The notes under the pieces: model-generated
What the model saw: only the letters and a program-made list of their open reading frames with translations
Database searches by the model: none
What the model was told of the DNA's origin: nothing
Part shown: in pieces, positions 42,473-51,579 of the stretch
Numbering within the stretch: position 1 is the first letter of the stretch
Layout: each line of letters starts with the position of its first letter
Position numbers and translations under genes: made by a program
DNA from: Glycomyces artemisiae
Lineage (GTDB): Bacteria; Actinomycetota; Actinomycetes; Mycobacteriales; Micromonosporaceae
DNA: 64,000 nucleotides
Direction of reading: 5' to 3'
Assembly (NCBI RefSeq): GCF_003002955.1
Contig: NZ_PVTJ01000012.1
Location: 62,001 to 126,000, forward strand

Positions 42473-43561
42473 GTGGAGATCACCGGAGCCGTGCTGGAGC
42501 GCTGCGGCGCCCCCGCGCCGTACGCCGAGTCGCGGCCGGTCACCTTGGGGCCCTTGCAGCTCGACCGCCCGGGACCGGGCGAGCTGCTGGTGCGCGTGGA
42601 GGCCGCGGGACTATGCCACTCGGACCTGTCGGTGGTCGACGGCAGCCGAGTGCGGCCGGTGCCGATGCTCCTGGGCCACGAGGCCGCGGGCATCGTCGAG
42701 GAGGCGGGCCCGGAAACCGGCGTCGCGGTCGGCCGCCGCGTCGTCATGACGTTCCTGCCGCGCTGCGGGCGCTGCGAGGAGTGCGGGACGCTCGGGCGCC
42801 TGCCGTGCGCGGTCGGCTCCGCTGCGAATGCGGCGGGGACCCTCGTCGGCGGGGCCGTGCGGCTCAGCCGCGGCGGCGAGCCCGTCGCCCACCACCTCGG
42901 CGTGAGCGCGTTCGCGACGCACGCGGTGGTCTCCGAGAGCTCCGTGGTCCCGGTGGAGGACGACGTGCCCGCGGACATTGCGGCCCTGCTCGGGTGCGCG
43001 GTGCTCACCGGCGGCGGCGCCGTCGTCAACGCGGGCAGGCCCGAACCCGGTGCGCCCGTGGCGGTCGTGGGCCTCGGCGGGGTCGGCATGGCCGCGCTCC
43101 TGGTCGCGCTGGCTCTGGGCCACTCCGTGATCGGCGTCGACACCGTGCCCGCGAAACTGGACCTGGCCAGGTCGCTCGGGGCCGAGGCCCGCACTCCCGA
43201 AGCGGCCGAAGTACTCCGGGCGCCCGTCGTCGTCGAGGCCGCGGGCTCGGCCCGCGCGTTCGAGACCGCGTTCGCGCTCACCGCCCCCGGCGGGACCACC
43301 GTGACCGTGGGCCTGCCGCACCCCGACGCGCGCGCGTCGCTCGCGCCGCTGCGCCTGACCGCCGAGGCGCGCACCGTCGTCGGGTCCTACCTCGGCTCCG
43401 CGGTCCCCGGCGACGACGTCCCCCGCTACGCGGACCTCTGGCGTGCCGGGCGACTCCCGCTCGACCGGCTCGTCTCCGACCGGATCGGCCTCGACGGCCT
43501 CCCGGCCGCCCTGGACCGCCTCGCCTCGGGCGAGGCGCTGCGCCAGCTCATCATGTTCTGA
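42473..43561 (+). CDS. Zinc-dependent alcohol dehydrogenase (MDR family)
   Basis: A 362-residue medium-chain dehydrogenase. Catalytic zinc ligands are in GLCHSDLSV (Cys) and GHEAAGIVE (His-Glu), the structural zinc cysteines in CGRCEECGTLGRLPC, and the NAD-binding motif is VVGLGGVGMAALL. GAGGAGG precedes a GTG start. It is the first gene of an operon with an SDR and a MaoC hydratase, behind operator 1 of the predicted TetR regulon. It probably interconverts an alcohol and an aldehyde of the same pathway. Confidence 0.9.
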   Translation: MEITGAVLERCGAPAPYAESRPVTLGPLQLDRPGPGELLVRVEAAGLCHSDLSVVDGSRVRPVPMLLGHEAAGIVEEAGPETGVAVGRRVVMTFLPRCGRCEECGTLGRLPCAVGSAANAAGTLVGGAVRLSRGGEPVAHHLGVSAFATHAVVSESSVVPVEDDVPADIAALLGCAVLTGGGAVVNAGRPEPGAPVAVVGLGGVGMAALLVALALGHSVIGVDTVPAKLDLARSLGAEARTPEAAEVLRAPVVVEAAGSARAFETAFALTAPGGTTVTVGLPHPDARASLAPLRLTAEARTVVGSYLGSAVPGDDVPRYADLWRAGRLPLDRLVSDRIGLDGLPAALDRLASGEALRQLIMF

Positions 43562-43575
43562 CCGAAAGGACGCCC

Positions 43576-44328
43576 ATGACCTCACGGACCGCCATCGTCA
43601 CCGGAGCCGCGCGCGGCATCGGGGCCGCCACGGCCCGCCGCCTCGCCGCCGACGGGCACGCCGTCGCCGTCCTCGACCTCGCCGAGGACCAGGCGGCAGG
43701 CGTCGCCGACGACATCAACGCCAAGGGCGGCAAGGCGATCGCCATCGGCGCCGACGTCGCGGACGAGGCCGCCGCGACGGCCGCCGTCGCGCGCGCCGCC
43801 GCCGAGCTCGGCCCGCCGCAGATCCTCGTCAACAACGCCGGGATCCTCCGCGACAACCTCCTGTTCAAGATGAGCGCCGCCGACTGGGACGCCGTCCTCG
43901 GCGTCCACCTGCGCGGCGCGTTCCTCATGGCCCGCGCCGTCCAGTCGTCCATGGTGGAGTCCGGCTGGGGCCGGATCGTCAACCTCTCCAGCACTTCCGC
44001 GCTCGGCAACCGCGGGCAGGCGAACTACGCCGCCGCAAAGGCCGGCATGCAGGGCCTGACCAAGACGCTCGCGATCGAGCTCGGCAAGTTCGGGATCACC
44101 GCGAACGCCGTCGCGCCCGGGTTCATCGAGACCGAGATGACGAAGGCGACGGCCGAGCGCGTGGGCGTGCCCTTCGCCGACTTCCTCGCGCACGCCGCGA
44201 AGGAGGTCCCGGTCGGGCGCGTCGGCCGGCCCGAGGACATCGCGGCCGCCGTCGCGTTCTTCTGCTCCGAGGAGGCCGGGTACGTCTCCGGGCAGGTCCT
44301 CTACGTCGCCGGAGGTCCGAAGGCATGA
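43576..44328 (+). CDS. SDR family oxidoreductase, FabG-like
   Basis: A 250-residue short-chain dehydrogenase. Motifs are TGAARGIGAATA (cofactor), LVNNAG, the catalytic Ser in NLSSTSAL and the YAAAKAG Tyr-Lys pair. It resembles 3-oxoacyl reductases and, given the MaoC hydratase gene that overlaps it by 4 bp, probably acts as 3-hydroxyacyl-CoA dehydrogenase. AAAGGA precedes the ATG. Confidence 0.9.
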   Translation: MTSRTAIVTGAARGIGAATARRLAADGHAVAVLDLAEDQAAGVADDINAKGGKAIAIGADVADEAAATAAVARAAAELGPPQILVNNAGILRDNLLFKMSAADWDAVLGVHLRGAFLMARAVQSSMVESGWGRIVNLSSTSALGNRGQANYAAAKAGMQGLTKTLAIELGKFGITANAVAPGFIETEMTKATAERVGVPFADFLAHAAKEVPVGRVGRPEDIAAAVAFFCSEEAGYVSGQVLYVAGGPKA

Positions 44329-44780
44329 CGATCACCGCCGCCTCCCCCGCCGACCTCGCGAACTCCTTGGGCGCCAAGGCCACCAGCGAATGGCTCACGA
44401 TCGACCAGGACCGCGTCGACGCGTTCGCCGACGCCACCGGCGACCACCAGTGGATCCACACCGACCCCGCCCGCGCCGCCGCCGGTCCCTTCGGCGCGCC
44501 GATCGCCCACGGGTACCTGACGCTCTCGCTCCTGCCGCACCTGCTCAGCGGGCTCGTCGCGATCGACGGCCTCGCCATGTCCGTCAACTACGGCCTCGAC
44601 CGGCTGCGGTTTCTCCAGCCGGTCCCGGTCGGCGCCCGCGTCCGCGCCGTCGTGGAGCTCGCCTCAGCCGAGGCCACCGCCCGCGGCGTGCGCGCCGGGT
44701 ACGCCGTCGCCGTCGAGATCGAGGGCGCCGAGAAGCCCGCGCTCGTCGCGGACACCATCACGCTCTACGTCCCCGCGTAG
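44325..44780 (+). CDS. MaoC-like enoyl-CoA hydratase
   Basis: A 151-residue hotdog-fold hydratase. The R-hydratase motif is intact: DATGDHQWIHTDPARAAAGP with the catalytic Asp and His, followed by IAHGYLTLSL. It hydrates 2-enoyl-CoA to 3-hydroxyacyl-CoA, the partner step of the SDR encoded just before it. ATGA coupling links the two. A strong bidirectional terminator follows. Confidence 0.9.
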   Translation: MTITAASPADLANSLGAKATSEWLTIDQDRVDAFADATGDHQWIHTDPARAAAGPFGAPIAHGYLTLSLLPHLLSGLVAIDGLAMSVNYGLDRLRFLQPVPVGARVRAVVELASAEATARGVRAGYAVAVEIEGAEKPALVADTITLYVPA

Positions 44781-44786
44781 GGAACG

Positions 44787-44819
44787 AAGCGGCGCGGGCC
44801 TCGTGGGCCCGCGCCGCTT
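44787..44819. terminator. Bidirectional hairpin terminator
   Basis: AAGCGGCGCGGGCC (44787-44800) pairs with 44806-44819 around a 5-nt loop. A run of A on one side and T on the other lets it serve both the MaoC gene and the convergent thiolase gene. Confidence 0.85.
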
Positions 44820-44829
44820 TCGTGTGGGA

Positions 44830-46050
44830 TCAAAGCCGTTCGAGGACCATCGCCATGCCCTGGCCGCCGCCGACGCACATGGCCTCCAGGCCGTACCGGC
44901 CGCCGGTGTCCTGCAAGGCGTTCAGCAGCGTCGAGGTGATCCGCGCGCCGGTCATCCCGAACGGGTGGCCGACGGCGATCGCGCCGCCTTTGACGTTGAG
45001 GCGGTCCTCATCGATCCCGAGGTCCCGGGCCGAGGGGATCACCTGCGCGGCGAACGCCTCGTTGATCTCGACGAGGTCCATGTCCCCGATCCCCAGGCCC
45101 GCCAGCGCGAGCGTCCGCCGGGACGCCTCGACCGGGCCGAGTCCCATGATCTCCGGGGAGATCCCGGAGACGCCGGTGGCGACGATGCGCGCGATCGGCT
45201 CGATCCCGAGTTCGGCCACGGCGCGGTCGGAGACGACGACGAGGGCTGCGGCGCCGTCGTTGAGGGGGCAGGCGTTCCCGGCGGTGACGGTCCCGCCGGG
45301 CCGGAAGACCGGGTCGAGCGCGGCGAGTCCGGCGACGGTGGTGCCGGGCCGGGGGCCGTCGTCGGCGGCGACGACGGTGCCGTCGGGAAGGGTGACGGGG
45401 GTGATGTCCTTGTCCCAGAAGCCTTCGGCGATGGCGCGTTCGGCGCGCTGCTGGCTGCGGGCGGCGTAGGCGTCCTGCTCCTCGCGGGTGATGCCGCGGA
45501 GTGCGGCGACGTTCTCGGCGGTCTGGCCCATGGCGATGTAGGCGTCGGGGAGCAGGCCGTCCTCGCGAGGGTCGGTCCAGTCGGGGGTGCCTCCGGCGCG
45601 TCTCGCAGTGCGGCGCATCGCTTCAGCGAAGACGGGATTCTCCAGTTCGGCGCCGGGGATCGCGTCGCTGGAGCCGACGTCCATGCCGGAGACGGATTCG
45701 ACGCCCGCGGAGACGAAGACGTCGCCCTCGCCCGCCTTGATCGCGTGGAAGGCCATGCGGGTGGTCTGGAGGCTGGAGGCGCAGTAGCGGGTGACGGTGG
45801 CGCCGGGGACGGCGCCCCAGCCGAGCATGACGGCGACGATGCGCGCCATGTTCATGCCCTGGCGGCCGCCGGGCATGCCGCACCCGAGGAGGAGGTCGTC
45901 GATGCGGTCCGGGTCGAGGCCGGGGACCTTGTCGACGGCGGCGCGGACCATCTGCGCGGCGAGGTCGTCGGCGCGGACGTCCTTGAGGGAGCCCTTGCGG
46001 GCACGGCCGATCGGGGAGCGGGCGGTGGCGGCGATGTAGGCCTCGGTCAT
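44830..46050 (-). CDS. Thiolase (acetyl-CoA C-acyltransferase)
   Basis: A 406-residue thiolase with all active-site residues: nucleophile C90 (TRYCASSLQT), H362 (AVGHPFGMTGAR) and C392 (MCVGGGQGMAMV), plus the NEAFA motif. It cleaves 3-ketoacyl-CoA. It starts 13 bp after the acyl-CoA dehydrogenase stop, so the two form an operon, controlled from operator 2. The length and motifs fit degradative thiolase I. Confidence 0.93.
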   Translation of the reverse strand: MTEAYIAATARSPIGRARKGSLKDVRADDLAAQMVRAAVDKVPGLDPDRIDDLLLGCGMPGGRQGMNMARIVAVMLGWGAVPGATVTRYCASSLQTTRMAFHAIKAGEGDVFVSAGVESVSGMDVGSSDAIPGAELENPVFAEAMRRTARRAGGTPDWTDPREDGLLPDAYIAMGQTAENVAALRGITREEQDAYAARSQQRAERAIAEGFWDKDITPVTLPDGTVVAADDGPRPGTTVAGLAALDPVFRPGGTVTAGNACPLNDGAAALVVVSDRAVAELGIEPIARIVATGVSGISPEIMGLGPVEASRRTLALAGLGIGDMDLVEINEAFAAQVIPSARDLGIDEDRLNVKGGAIAVGHPFGMTGARITSTLLNALQDTGGRYGLEAMCVGGGQGMAMVLERL

Positions 46051-46063
46051 GACGGTGTCCTTT

Positions 46064-47266
46064 CTAGACGAACGCTTGGCGTCCGGTGATCGCCCGGCCG
46101 ACGATCAGGGTGTTCATGTCGTAGGTGCCCTCGTAGGAGTAGACGGCCTCGGCGTCGGCGAAGTATCGGGCGACGCCGTGGTCGAGCTGGATGCCGTTGC
46201 CGCCGAGGACGGCGCGGGCGCGGGCGACGACGGTGCGCATGCGGGAGGTGCAGAACGCCTTCGCCATGGCGGCGTGCTCGTCGCGGCGCTTCCCGGCGTC
46301 CTCCAGCTGGGCGGCGCGCACGCAGACGGCGAGCCCGGCGGTGACGTCGGCGAGGTTCTCGGCGAGCTTCTGCTGCACGAGCTGGAACGAGGCGATGGGG
46401 CGCCCGAACTGCTCGCGCTCCGCGGCGTAGCGGACGGCGGCCTCGTGGGCGCCGAGGGCGATGCCCATGGCCTCCCAGGCGACGCCCACGCGGGTGGGGC
46501 CGAGGACGCCGGCGAGGTCTTTGAAGGAGTCGATCCGCTGGAGCCGGTCGGCTTCGGGGACTTCGACGCCGGTGAGGGTGATGTCGGCGTTCTGGACGCC
46601 GCGCAGGGACTGCTTGCGCTCGATCTTCTCGGTCTTGAAGCCCGGGGTGTCCTTGCGGACGATGAAGCCCTTGACCTGGCCGTCGTCGATGTCCTTGGCC
46701 CAGATGAGGGTGATGTCGGCGAAGGTGGCGTTGCCGATCCAGCGCTTGGCGCCGTCGAGGATCCAGGTGTCGCCGCGGCGGACGGCGGTGGTGCGCAGGC
46801 CGCGGGCGGTGTCGGACCCGGCGAGGGGCTCGGTGAGGCCGAACGCGCCGACGACCTCGCCGCGCCCCATGGGCGGGAGCCATGCGGCGCGCTGCTCGTC
46901 GGAGCCGCCGACGCCGATGGCGCCCATGGCGAGTCCGGAGGTGACGCCGACGAAGGTGGCGAAGGAGGCGTCGACGCGGGCGATCTCGACGGCGGCCCAG
47001 CCGCGGAAGAGGGCGCTGTTGGGGAACCGGCGGGACTCGGGCCAGGCGGTGCCGAGGACGCCGGTGGCGGCGATGCCCGGGATGAGGTGGTGCGGGAACT
47101 CGGCGCGGTCCCAGTAGTCGTCGGCGATGGGCCGGACCTCGCGCTCCATGAAGTCGCGGAGGCGGAGCGCGGCCTCCCGCTCCTCGGGCGCGAGGAGGTC
47201 CTGGAAGGCGTAGAAGTCGCCCTCCAACAGATTGGACCGACCGGTCGGTATGTGGTTAGGATGCAT
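46064..47266 (-). CDS. Acyl-CoA dehydrogenase, glutaryl-CoA dehydrogenase-like
   Basis: A 400-residue FAD enzyme. Signature regions are GAFGLTEPLAGSDTARGLRT and the C-terminal YSYEGTYDMNTLIVGRAITG, in which the Glu is the catalytic base of the glutaryl-CoA dehydrogenase group. That group oxidises and may decarboxylate dicarboxyl-CoA substrates; the precise substrate here is open. The ATG at 47266 lies across operator 2; it has no clear ribosome site, and a TTG 13 codons later is an alternative. The N-terminus is thus uncertain. Confidence 0.88.
   Translation of the reverse strand: MHPNHIPTGRSNLLEGDFYAFQDLLAPEEREAALRLRDFMEREVRPIADDYWDRAEFPHHLIPGIAATGVLGTAWPESRRFPNSALFRGWAAVEIARVDASFATFVGVTSGLAMGAIGVGGSDEQRAAWLPPMGRGEVVGAFGLTEPLAGSDTARGLRTTAVRRGDTWILDGAKRWIGNATFADITLIWAKDIDDGQVKGFIVRKDTPGFKTEKIERKQSLRGVQNADITLTGVEVPEADRLQRIDSFKDLAGVLGPTRVGVAWEAMGIALGAHEAAVRYAAEREQFGRPIASFQLVQQKLAENLADVTAGLAVCVRAAQLEDAGKRRDEHAAMAKAFCTSRMRTVVARARAVLGGNGIQLDHGVARYFADAEAVYSYEGTYDMNTLIVGRAITGRQAFV
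47234..47251. promoter_or_regulatory. Predicted TetR regulon operator 2
   Basis: GGACCGACCGGTCGGTAT contains a perfect 14-bp palindrome. It lies between the divergent acyl-CoA dehydrogenase and thioesterase genes, upstream of a TAGGAT box (47257-47262) for the thioesterase. Confidence 0.7.
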
Positions 47267-47295
47267 GGACCCCCGCCTTCCCCTTGGAGGAGACC

Positions 47296-47721
47296 GTGAC
47301 CAACCGATTCCCGTTCCCCTTGCGCTGGAACGACAACGACCAGTACGGCCATATGAACAACACCGTGTACTACGAGGCGATGGACTCGGGCGTCAACACC
47401 TGGATGATGCGCCGCGCGGGCCTGGACCCGGCCGGGGAGGTCATCGGGCTGGCGCGGGCCTCGTCGTGCGAGTTCCTCGCGCCCGCCTCGTTCCCCGACG
47501 TCCTGGAGGTGGACATCGCGGTGGCCCGCCTCGGGACCACCTCGATCACGTGGGACCTGGCGATCCTGCGCGAGGGCGCCCCCGGCCGGGAGGCGCCGCT
47601 CGCGCTGGGGCGGTTCACGCACGTGTTCGTGGACCGCGCCCGCCGCCGCCCGGTGCCGGTGCCCGCGCCGGTCCGCGCCGCCGTGGAGGCGGAGCTGCGG
47701 ATCGGCGAAGGCGCGCGCTAA
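47296..47721 (+). CDS. Acyl-CoA thioesterase, hotdog fold (4HBT type)
   Basis: A 141-residue thioesterase. The active-site helix begins with LRWNDNDQYGHMNNTVYYEA, in which the Asp and the GHMNN motif define the 4-hydroxybenzoyl-CoA thioesterase/YbgC group. GGAGG stands five bases before the GTG start. It diverges from the acyl-CoA dehydrogenase across operator 2 and converges with the acyl-CoA synthetase gene, the stops overlapping. It may release CoA from dead-end intermediates. Confidence 0.9.
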   Translation: MTNRFPFPLRWNDNDQYGHMNNTVYYEAMDSGVNTWMMRRAGLDPAGEVIGLARASSCEFLAPASFPDVLEVDIAVARLGTTSITWDLAILREGAPGREAPLALGRFTHVFVDRARRRPVPVPAPVRAAVEAELRIGEGAR

Positions 47722-49301
47722 GGCGTGAACCTCTGCACCAGTTCGCGTTTGAGGACCTTCCCGCTCGCGCCGAGCGGGAGGGCCTCCACGACGTGGACGA
47801 CCCGCGGGTACTTGTAGGCCGCGACCTTCTCCTTCATGAACGCCACGACCTCCGCCGCGTCGACCTCCCGGCCCCGCGCGGGGACGACCGCCGCGTGGAC
47901 CTCCTGGCCGTGCGTGTCGTGCGGGACGCCGAAGACCGCGCCGATCGACACCGCCGGATGCCGCGCGAGGACCGCCTCGACCTCCGAGGGGTACACGTTG
48001 TAGCCGTTGCGGATGATCATGTCCTTCTTGCGGTCCACGATGGTCACGACGTGGTCGGCGGTGACGGTGCCGAGGTCGCCGGAGCGGAACCACCCGTCCA
48101 CGACCGCCGCGGCCGTCGCGTCGGGCCGCCCGAGGTAGCCCTTCATGAGGTTGTGGCCGCGGATGACGATCTCGCCGAGCTCGCCGGGGGCCAGCAGGAC
48201 GATGCGGTCCTCGGTCTCGGCGTCGGCCGCCGCGACGTCCACGCCCCAGATCGGGGTGCCGACGGTCCCGGGCCGGATCGGCTCGCCCGCCTTGTTGAAC
48301 GTCGCCGACGGCGCGGTCTCCGTGAGCCCGTAGCCCTCGTGGACCTGCGCGCCGAACGCCGCCTCGAACGCCTCCAGCAGCGCCACCGGCAGGGCCGCGC
48401 CGCCCGAGACCGCGAACCGCAGCGGCGGTCGCGCGGGGTTGCGCCCGGCGGCCTCGACGAGCCCTGCGAAGTTCGTGGGCACCGCCGTGAACACGGTGCC
48501 GCCGTGGCGGTTGAGCAGTTCCAGCGCATCGTCGGGGTCGAACTTCGGGAGCAGGATGATCGAGGCGCCGCGCCGGAACGCGACGTTGAGGACGGCCATC
48601 TGCCCGAAGGAGTGGAAGAACGGGAGCCCGCCGTAGACCACGTCCTCGGGGAACATCGGGAACGAGTCGATGAGGGAGACGTTGACCTGCTCGACCATCG
48701 CCAGGTGCGAGCCGACCGCGCCCTTCGGCGTGCCGGTCGTCCCCGACGTGTAGAGGATCGTGGCGGCGTCGAGGGGGTTGACCGAGGCGTAGCGTTCGAT
48801 CGGGTCCGCCTGCGCCGCTTCGGCTTCGAGGCGCGGCAGGGGCCGGCCTCCGACTTCGAGGCCCTCGGGGGCGAGCACCGAGACGAGCGGGGTCCCGGTG
48901 CGCGCCGCGGCGGGGGCGGCCTCGGCGAGGAGCGGCGCGGCGGCCACGAGGAGCTCGGCCTCGGAGTCCTCCAGCACGAACACGATCTCGTCGGCCTTGA
49001 ACAGCAGGTGGATCGGCACGATCACGGCGCCGAGCGCGAGCGCCGCGTAGTAGACGCGCGGGAAGTCCGGGACGTTCGGCACGAGCATCGCCACGCGCGA
49101 GCCGCGCCCGACGCCGCGGGCCGCGAGCGCCCCGGCGTAGGCGCGGGTCTGGTCCCACAGCTCCCCGTAATGCAAGGTGGCGCCCATGAAGTGCAGGGCG
49201 GGCGCGTCCGGCGTGCGGCGCGCGGTGTCGGCGAGGATGGCGGCGATCGAGAGGGTCCCGTAGCCGGGGCCGTCGATCGCGGGGTCGGGTCGGTGCGTCA
49301 T
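47718..49301 (-). CDS. AMP-dependent acyl-CoA synthetase
   Basis: A 527-residue adenylating enzyme. Motifs are TILYTSGTTGTPKGAV (P-loop), YGLTETAPSATFN, GWFRSGDLG, VDRKKDMIIRNGYNVYP and the C-terminal lysine in GASGKVLKREL. It activates a carboxylic acid to its CoA thioester. AAGGAG lies seven bases before the ATG, and the start overlaps the upstream dehydrogenase stop by ATGA. It is the last gene of the long operon beginning at 56206. Confidence 0.93.
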   Translation of the reverse strand: MTHRPDPAIDGPGYGTLSIAAILADTARRTPDAPALHFMGATLHYGELWDQTRAYAGALAARGVGRGSRVAMLVPNVPDFPRVYYAALALGAVIVPIHLLFKADEIVFVLEDSEAELLVAAAPLLAEAAPAAARTGTPLVSVLAPEGLEVGGRPLPRLEAEAAQADPIERYASVNPLDAATILYTSGTTGTPKGAVGSHLAMVEQVNVSLIDSFPMFPEDVVYGGLPFFHSFGQMAVLNVAFRRGASIILLPKFDPDDALELLNRHGGTVFTAVPTNFAGLVEAAGRNPARPPLRFAVSGGAALPVALLEAFEAAFGAQVHEGYGLTETAPSATFNKAGEPIRPGTVGTPIWGVDVAAADAETEDRIVLLAPGELGEIVIRGHNLMKGYLGRPDATAAAVVDGWFRSGDLGTVTADHVVTIVDRKKDMIIRNGYNVYPSEVEAVLARHPAVSIGAVFGVPHDTHGQEVHAAVVPARGREVDAAEVVAFMKEKVAAYKYPRVVHVVEALPLGASGKVLKRELVQRFTP

Positions 49302-50539
49302 TGCACGGCTCCTTCCATTGTGGATGATGATAGCCGCAGCTCGGCCTTGCCGAGGGAGGCGGCGTGGACTTCGTCGGGGCCGTCGGCCAGGCGCAGCGCC
49401 CGCGCGGCGGCGAACATCTCCGCCAGCGGGTGGTCGCCGGTGAGCCCGGCCGCGCCGAACAGCTGGATCGCGCGGTCGAGGATCCCCTGCACCGCACGGG
49501 GGACGGCGACCTTGATCCCCTGGATCTCCTTCATGGCGGCCCGGTTCCCCTCGGTGTCCATGAGCCACGCGGTCTTCAGGACCAGGAGCCGCAGCGCCTC
49601 GACCTGGACGCGCGCGTCGGCGGCCCACTCGCGGACCACGCCCCGGCGGGCGAGCGGCCCGCCGAAGGCGATCCGCTCGTTCGCCCTGCCGCGCACCAGG
49701 TCCAGGGCCCGCTCGGCCATGCCGAGGGCGCGCATGCAGTGGTGGATCCGGCCGGGCCCGAGGCGGGCCTGCGCGATCGCGAACCCGCCGCCGGGCTCGC
49801 CGAGAAGGTTCGCGGCGGGGACGCGCACGTCCTCGAAGCGGATCTCGGCGTGCCCGCCGTGGTCGCGGTCGTCGTACCCGAGGACCGTGAGCGGCCTGAC
49901 GACGGTGACGCCGGGGGTGCCGCGCGGGACGAGGACCATCGACTGCTGCCGGTGCCGCGGCCCGTTCGGGTCGGTCTTGCCCATGACGACGAGGAGCTCG
50001 CACTCGGGGTTCATGGCGCCTGTCGCGAACCACTTGCGGCCGTTGACGACCCATTCGCCGCCGTCCCGCTGGACCCGGGTCCCGATCTGGGAGGCGTCGG
50101 AGGAGGCGGTGCCCGGCTCGGTCATGCAGAACGCCGAGCGGATGCGGGCCTCCAGGAGCGGTTCGAGCCACCGCTCCTGCTGCTCGGGCGTGCCGAAGTG
50201 GACGAGGAGCTCCATGTTCCCGGTGTCGGGCGCGGCGCAGTTCATCGCGGCCGGGGCGAGCCGGGAGCTGCGGCCGGTGATCTCGGCGACCGGCGCGTAC
50301 CGGAGGTTCGACAGGCCCCCGCCGCGCCCGTGCGGTCCCGGCGGCAGGAACAGGTTCCACAGGCCGCGTTCGCGGGCGATCTCCTGGAGCTCGCGCACGA
50401 TCGGGCGCGGGCCCCACTCGCCGGGCGCGGCCGCGAGCTGCTGCGCGAGCACCGGCTCGGCGGGGAGCACGTGCTCGTCGAGGAACGCGGCCGCCTCGTC
50501 GGCGAACGCGCGGGTCATCTCGTCGGGTCGGAAATCCAC
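49298..50539 (-). CDS. Acyl-CoA dehydrogenase (ACAD10/11-like)
   Basis: A 413-residue acyl-CoA dehydrogenase. It carries FCMTEPGTASSDASQI, WFATGAMNPECELLVVMGKT and the C-terminal LADGPDEVHAASLGKAEL. This set and the N-terminus VDFRPDEMTRAF are typical of the ACAD10/ACAD11 group. In ACAD10/11 the dehydrogenase is fused to an APH-type kinase; here the kinase is the next gene upstream. I choose the GTG at 50539 (GGAGG just ahead, conserved DFxP start), overlapping the kinase gene by 25 bp; the ATG at 50518 is the alternative. Confidence 0.9.
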   Translation of the reverse strand: MDFRPDEMTRAFADEAAAFLDEHVLPAEPVLAQQLAAAPGEWGPRPIVRELQEIARERGLWNLFLPPGPHGRGGGLSNLRYAPVAEITGRSSRLAPAAMNCAAPDTGNMELLVHFGTPEQQERWLEPLLEARIRSAFCMTEPGTASSDASQIGTRVQRDGGEWVVNGRKWFATGAMNPECELLVVMGKTDPNGPRHRQQSMVLVPRGTPGVTVVRPLTVLGYDDRDHGGHAEIRFEDVRVPAANLLGEPGGGFAIAQARLGPGRIHHCMRALGMAERALDLVRGRANERIAFGGPLARRGVVREWAADARVQVEALRLLVLKTAWLMDTEGNRAAMKEIQGIKVAVPRAVQGILDRAIQLFGAAGLTGDHPLAEMFAAARALRLADGPDEVHAASLGKAELRLSSSTMEGAVQ

Positions 50540-51558
50540 AGCCCCTCCTCCGCCAGGGGCGCCACGAGCGCCCCGATCGCATCGAAGCCCTCGCCCACGG
50601 TGTGGCCCTTCGTGTACCGGAAGTGGACCCCTTCGAGGATCACCGCAAGCTTGTAGCAGGCGAACGCCCGGTACCAGCGCAGGTCGGGGACGGGCGTCCC
50701 CGCGCGCGCCGCGTACGCGTCGACGATCTCGCCGAACGCGGGGTAGCCCGCGCCGGGGACGATCGCGCCCGCGGCCCGCTCGCCGCCGGCGAGTTCCGTG
50801 ATGTGCCAGTACATGCCGAGCATGCCGAGGTCCACGAGCGGGTCGCCGAGGGTCGCCATCTCCCAGTCGAGGACGGCGGCGACGCGCGGTGATCCGGGCG
50901 GCCCGGCGACGATCATGTTGTCGAGTCGGTAGTCGCCGTGGACGATCGCGGCGCGGCCGGAGTCCGGGACGGCGGCGGCGAGCCGGGTCCCGAGGGCGTC
51001 CAGGGCCGGGACCTCCCGGGACCGGGACGCGTCGAGCTGCCGCGCCCAGGTGCGCATCTGGCGCGCCAGGTACCCGTCGGGCCGGCCGAAGCCGCCGAGC
51101 CCGAGCGCCTCGGGCTCGGCGGCGTGGAGGTCGGCGAGGATCTCGGCGACCTCGATCCCGAGGCCGTGGAGTCCCGCGGGGGTCCAGTCGGCGTTGCGCG
51201 CGGGGCGGTCCAGGACCGCGCCCTCGACGAACGCCATCACGAAGAAGACCGTGCCGGTGACCTCGCGGGCCTCGGTGTCGTCCACGACGTCCACGGTGGC
51301 GGGCACCGGGATCGTCCCGTGCAGGGCCGTGACGACCCGGTGCTCGCGGCGCATGTCGTGGGCGGTCGGCAGGGCGTGGCCCAGGGGCGGGCGCCGCAGC
51401 ACCAGCGGGGTCTCGGCGCCGTCGACCCGGTACGTCAGGTTCGAGCGCCCCCCGTCGATCAGCGCGGCCCGCAGCGGGCCCTCCCCCGCGAGCCCGGGGT
51501 GCTCCCGGGCCAGCCAGCGGGCGAGCCCCGCGGTGTCGAGCCCTGGCATGTCGGTCAT
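50515..51558 (-). CDS. APH-family kinase, ACAD10/11-type
   Basis: A 347-residue aminoglycoside-phosphotransferase-like kinase. Catalytic loop IVHGDYRLDNMIV and metal-binding VLDWEMATLGDPLVDLG are intact; the N-lobe has GGRSNLTYRV. Members beside ACAD10/11 dehydrogenases phosphorylate 4-hydroxyacyl-CoA, after which phosphate is eliminated and the dehydrogenase domain helps move the double bond or hydroxyl. Pairing with the following dehydrogenase supports catabolism of hydroxy acids, not antibiotic resistance. Confidence 0.88.
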   Translation of the reverse strand: MTDMPGLDTAGLARWLAREHPGLAGEGPLRAALIDGGRSNLTYRVDGAETPLVLRRPPLGHALPTAHDMRREHRVVTALHGTIPVPATVDVVDDTEAREVTGTVFFVMAFVEGAVLDRPARNADWTPAGLHGLGIEVAEILADLHAAEPEALGLGGFGRPDGYLARQMRTWARQLDASRSREVPALDALGTRLAAAVPDSGRAAIVHGDYRLDNMIVAGPPGSPRVAAVLDWEMATLGDPLVDLGMLGMYWHITELAGGERAAGAIVPGAGYPAFGEIVDAYAARAGTPVPDLRWYRAFACYKLAVILEGVHFRYTKGHTVGEGFDAIGALVAPLAEEGLWISDPTR

Positions 51559-51579
51559 CGGTCTCCTTCCGCTCGCGGG

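Noticed and set aside
50515-51558. Aminoglycoside resistance gene
   Set aside because: The APH fold is there, but the position beside an ACAD10/11-like dehydrogenase within a catabolic operon points to acyl-CoA metabolism.
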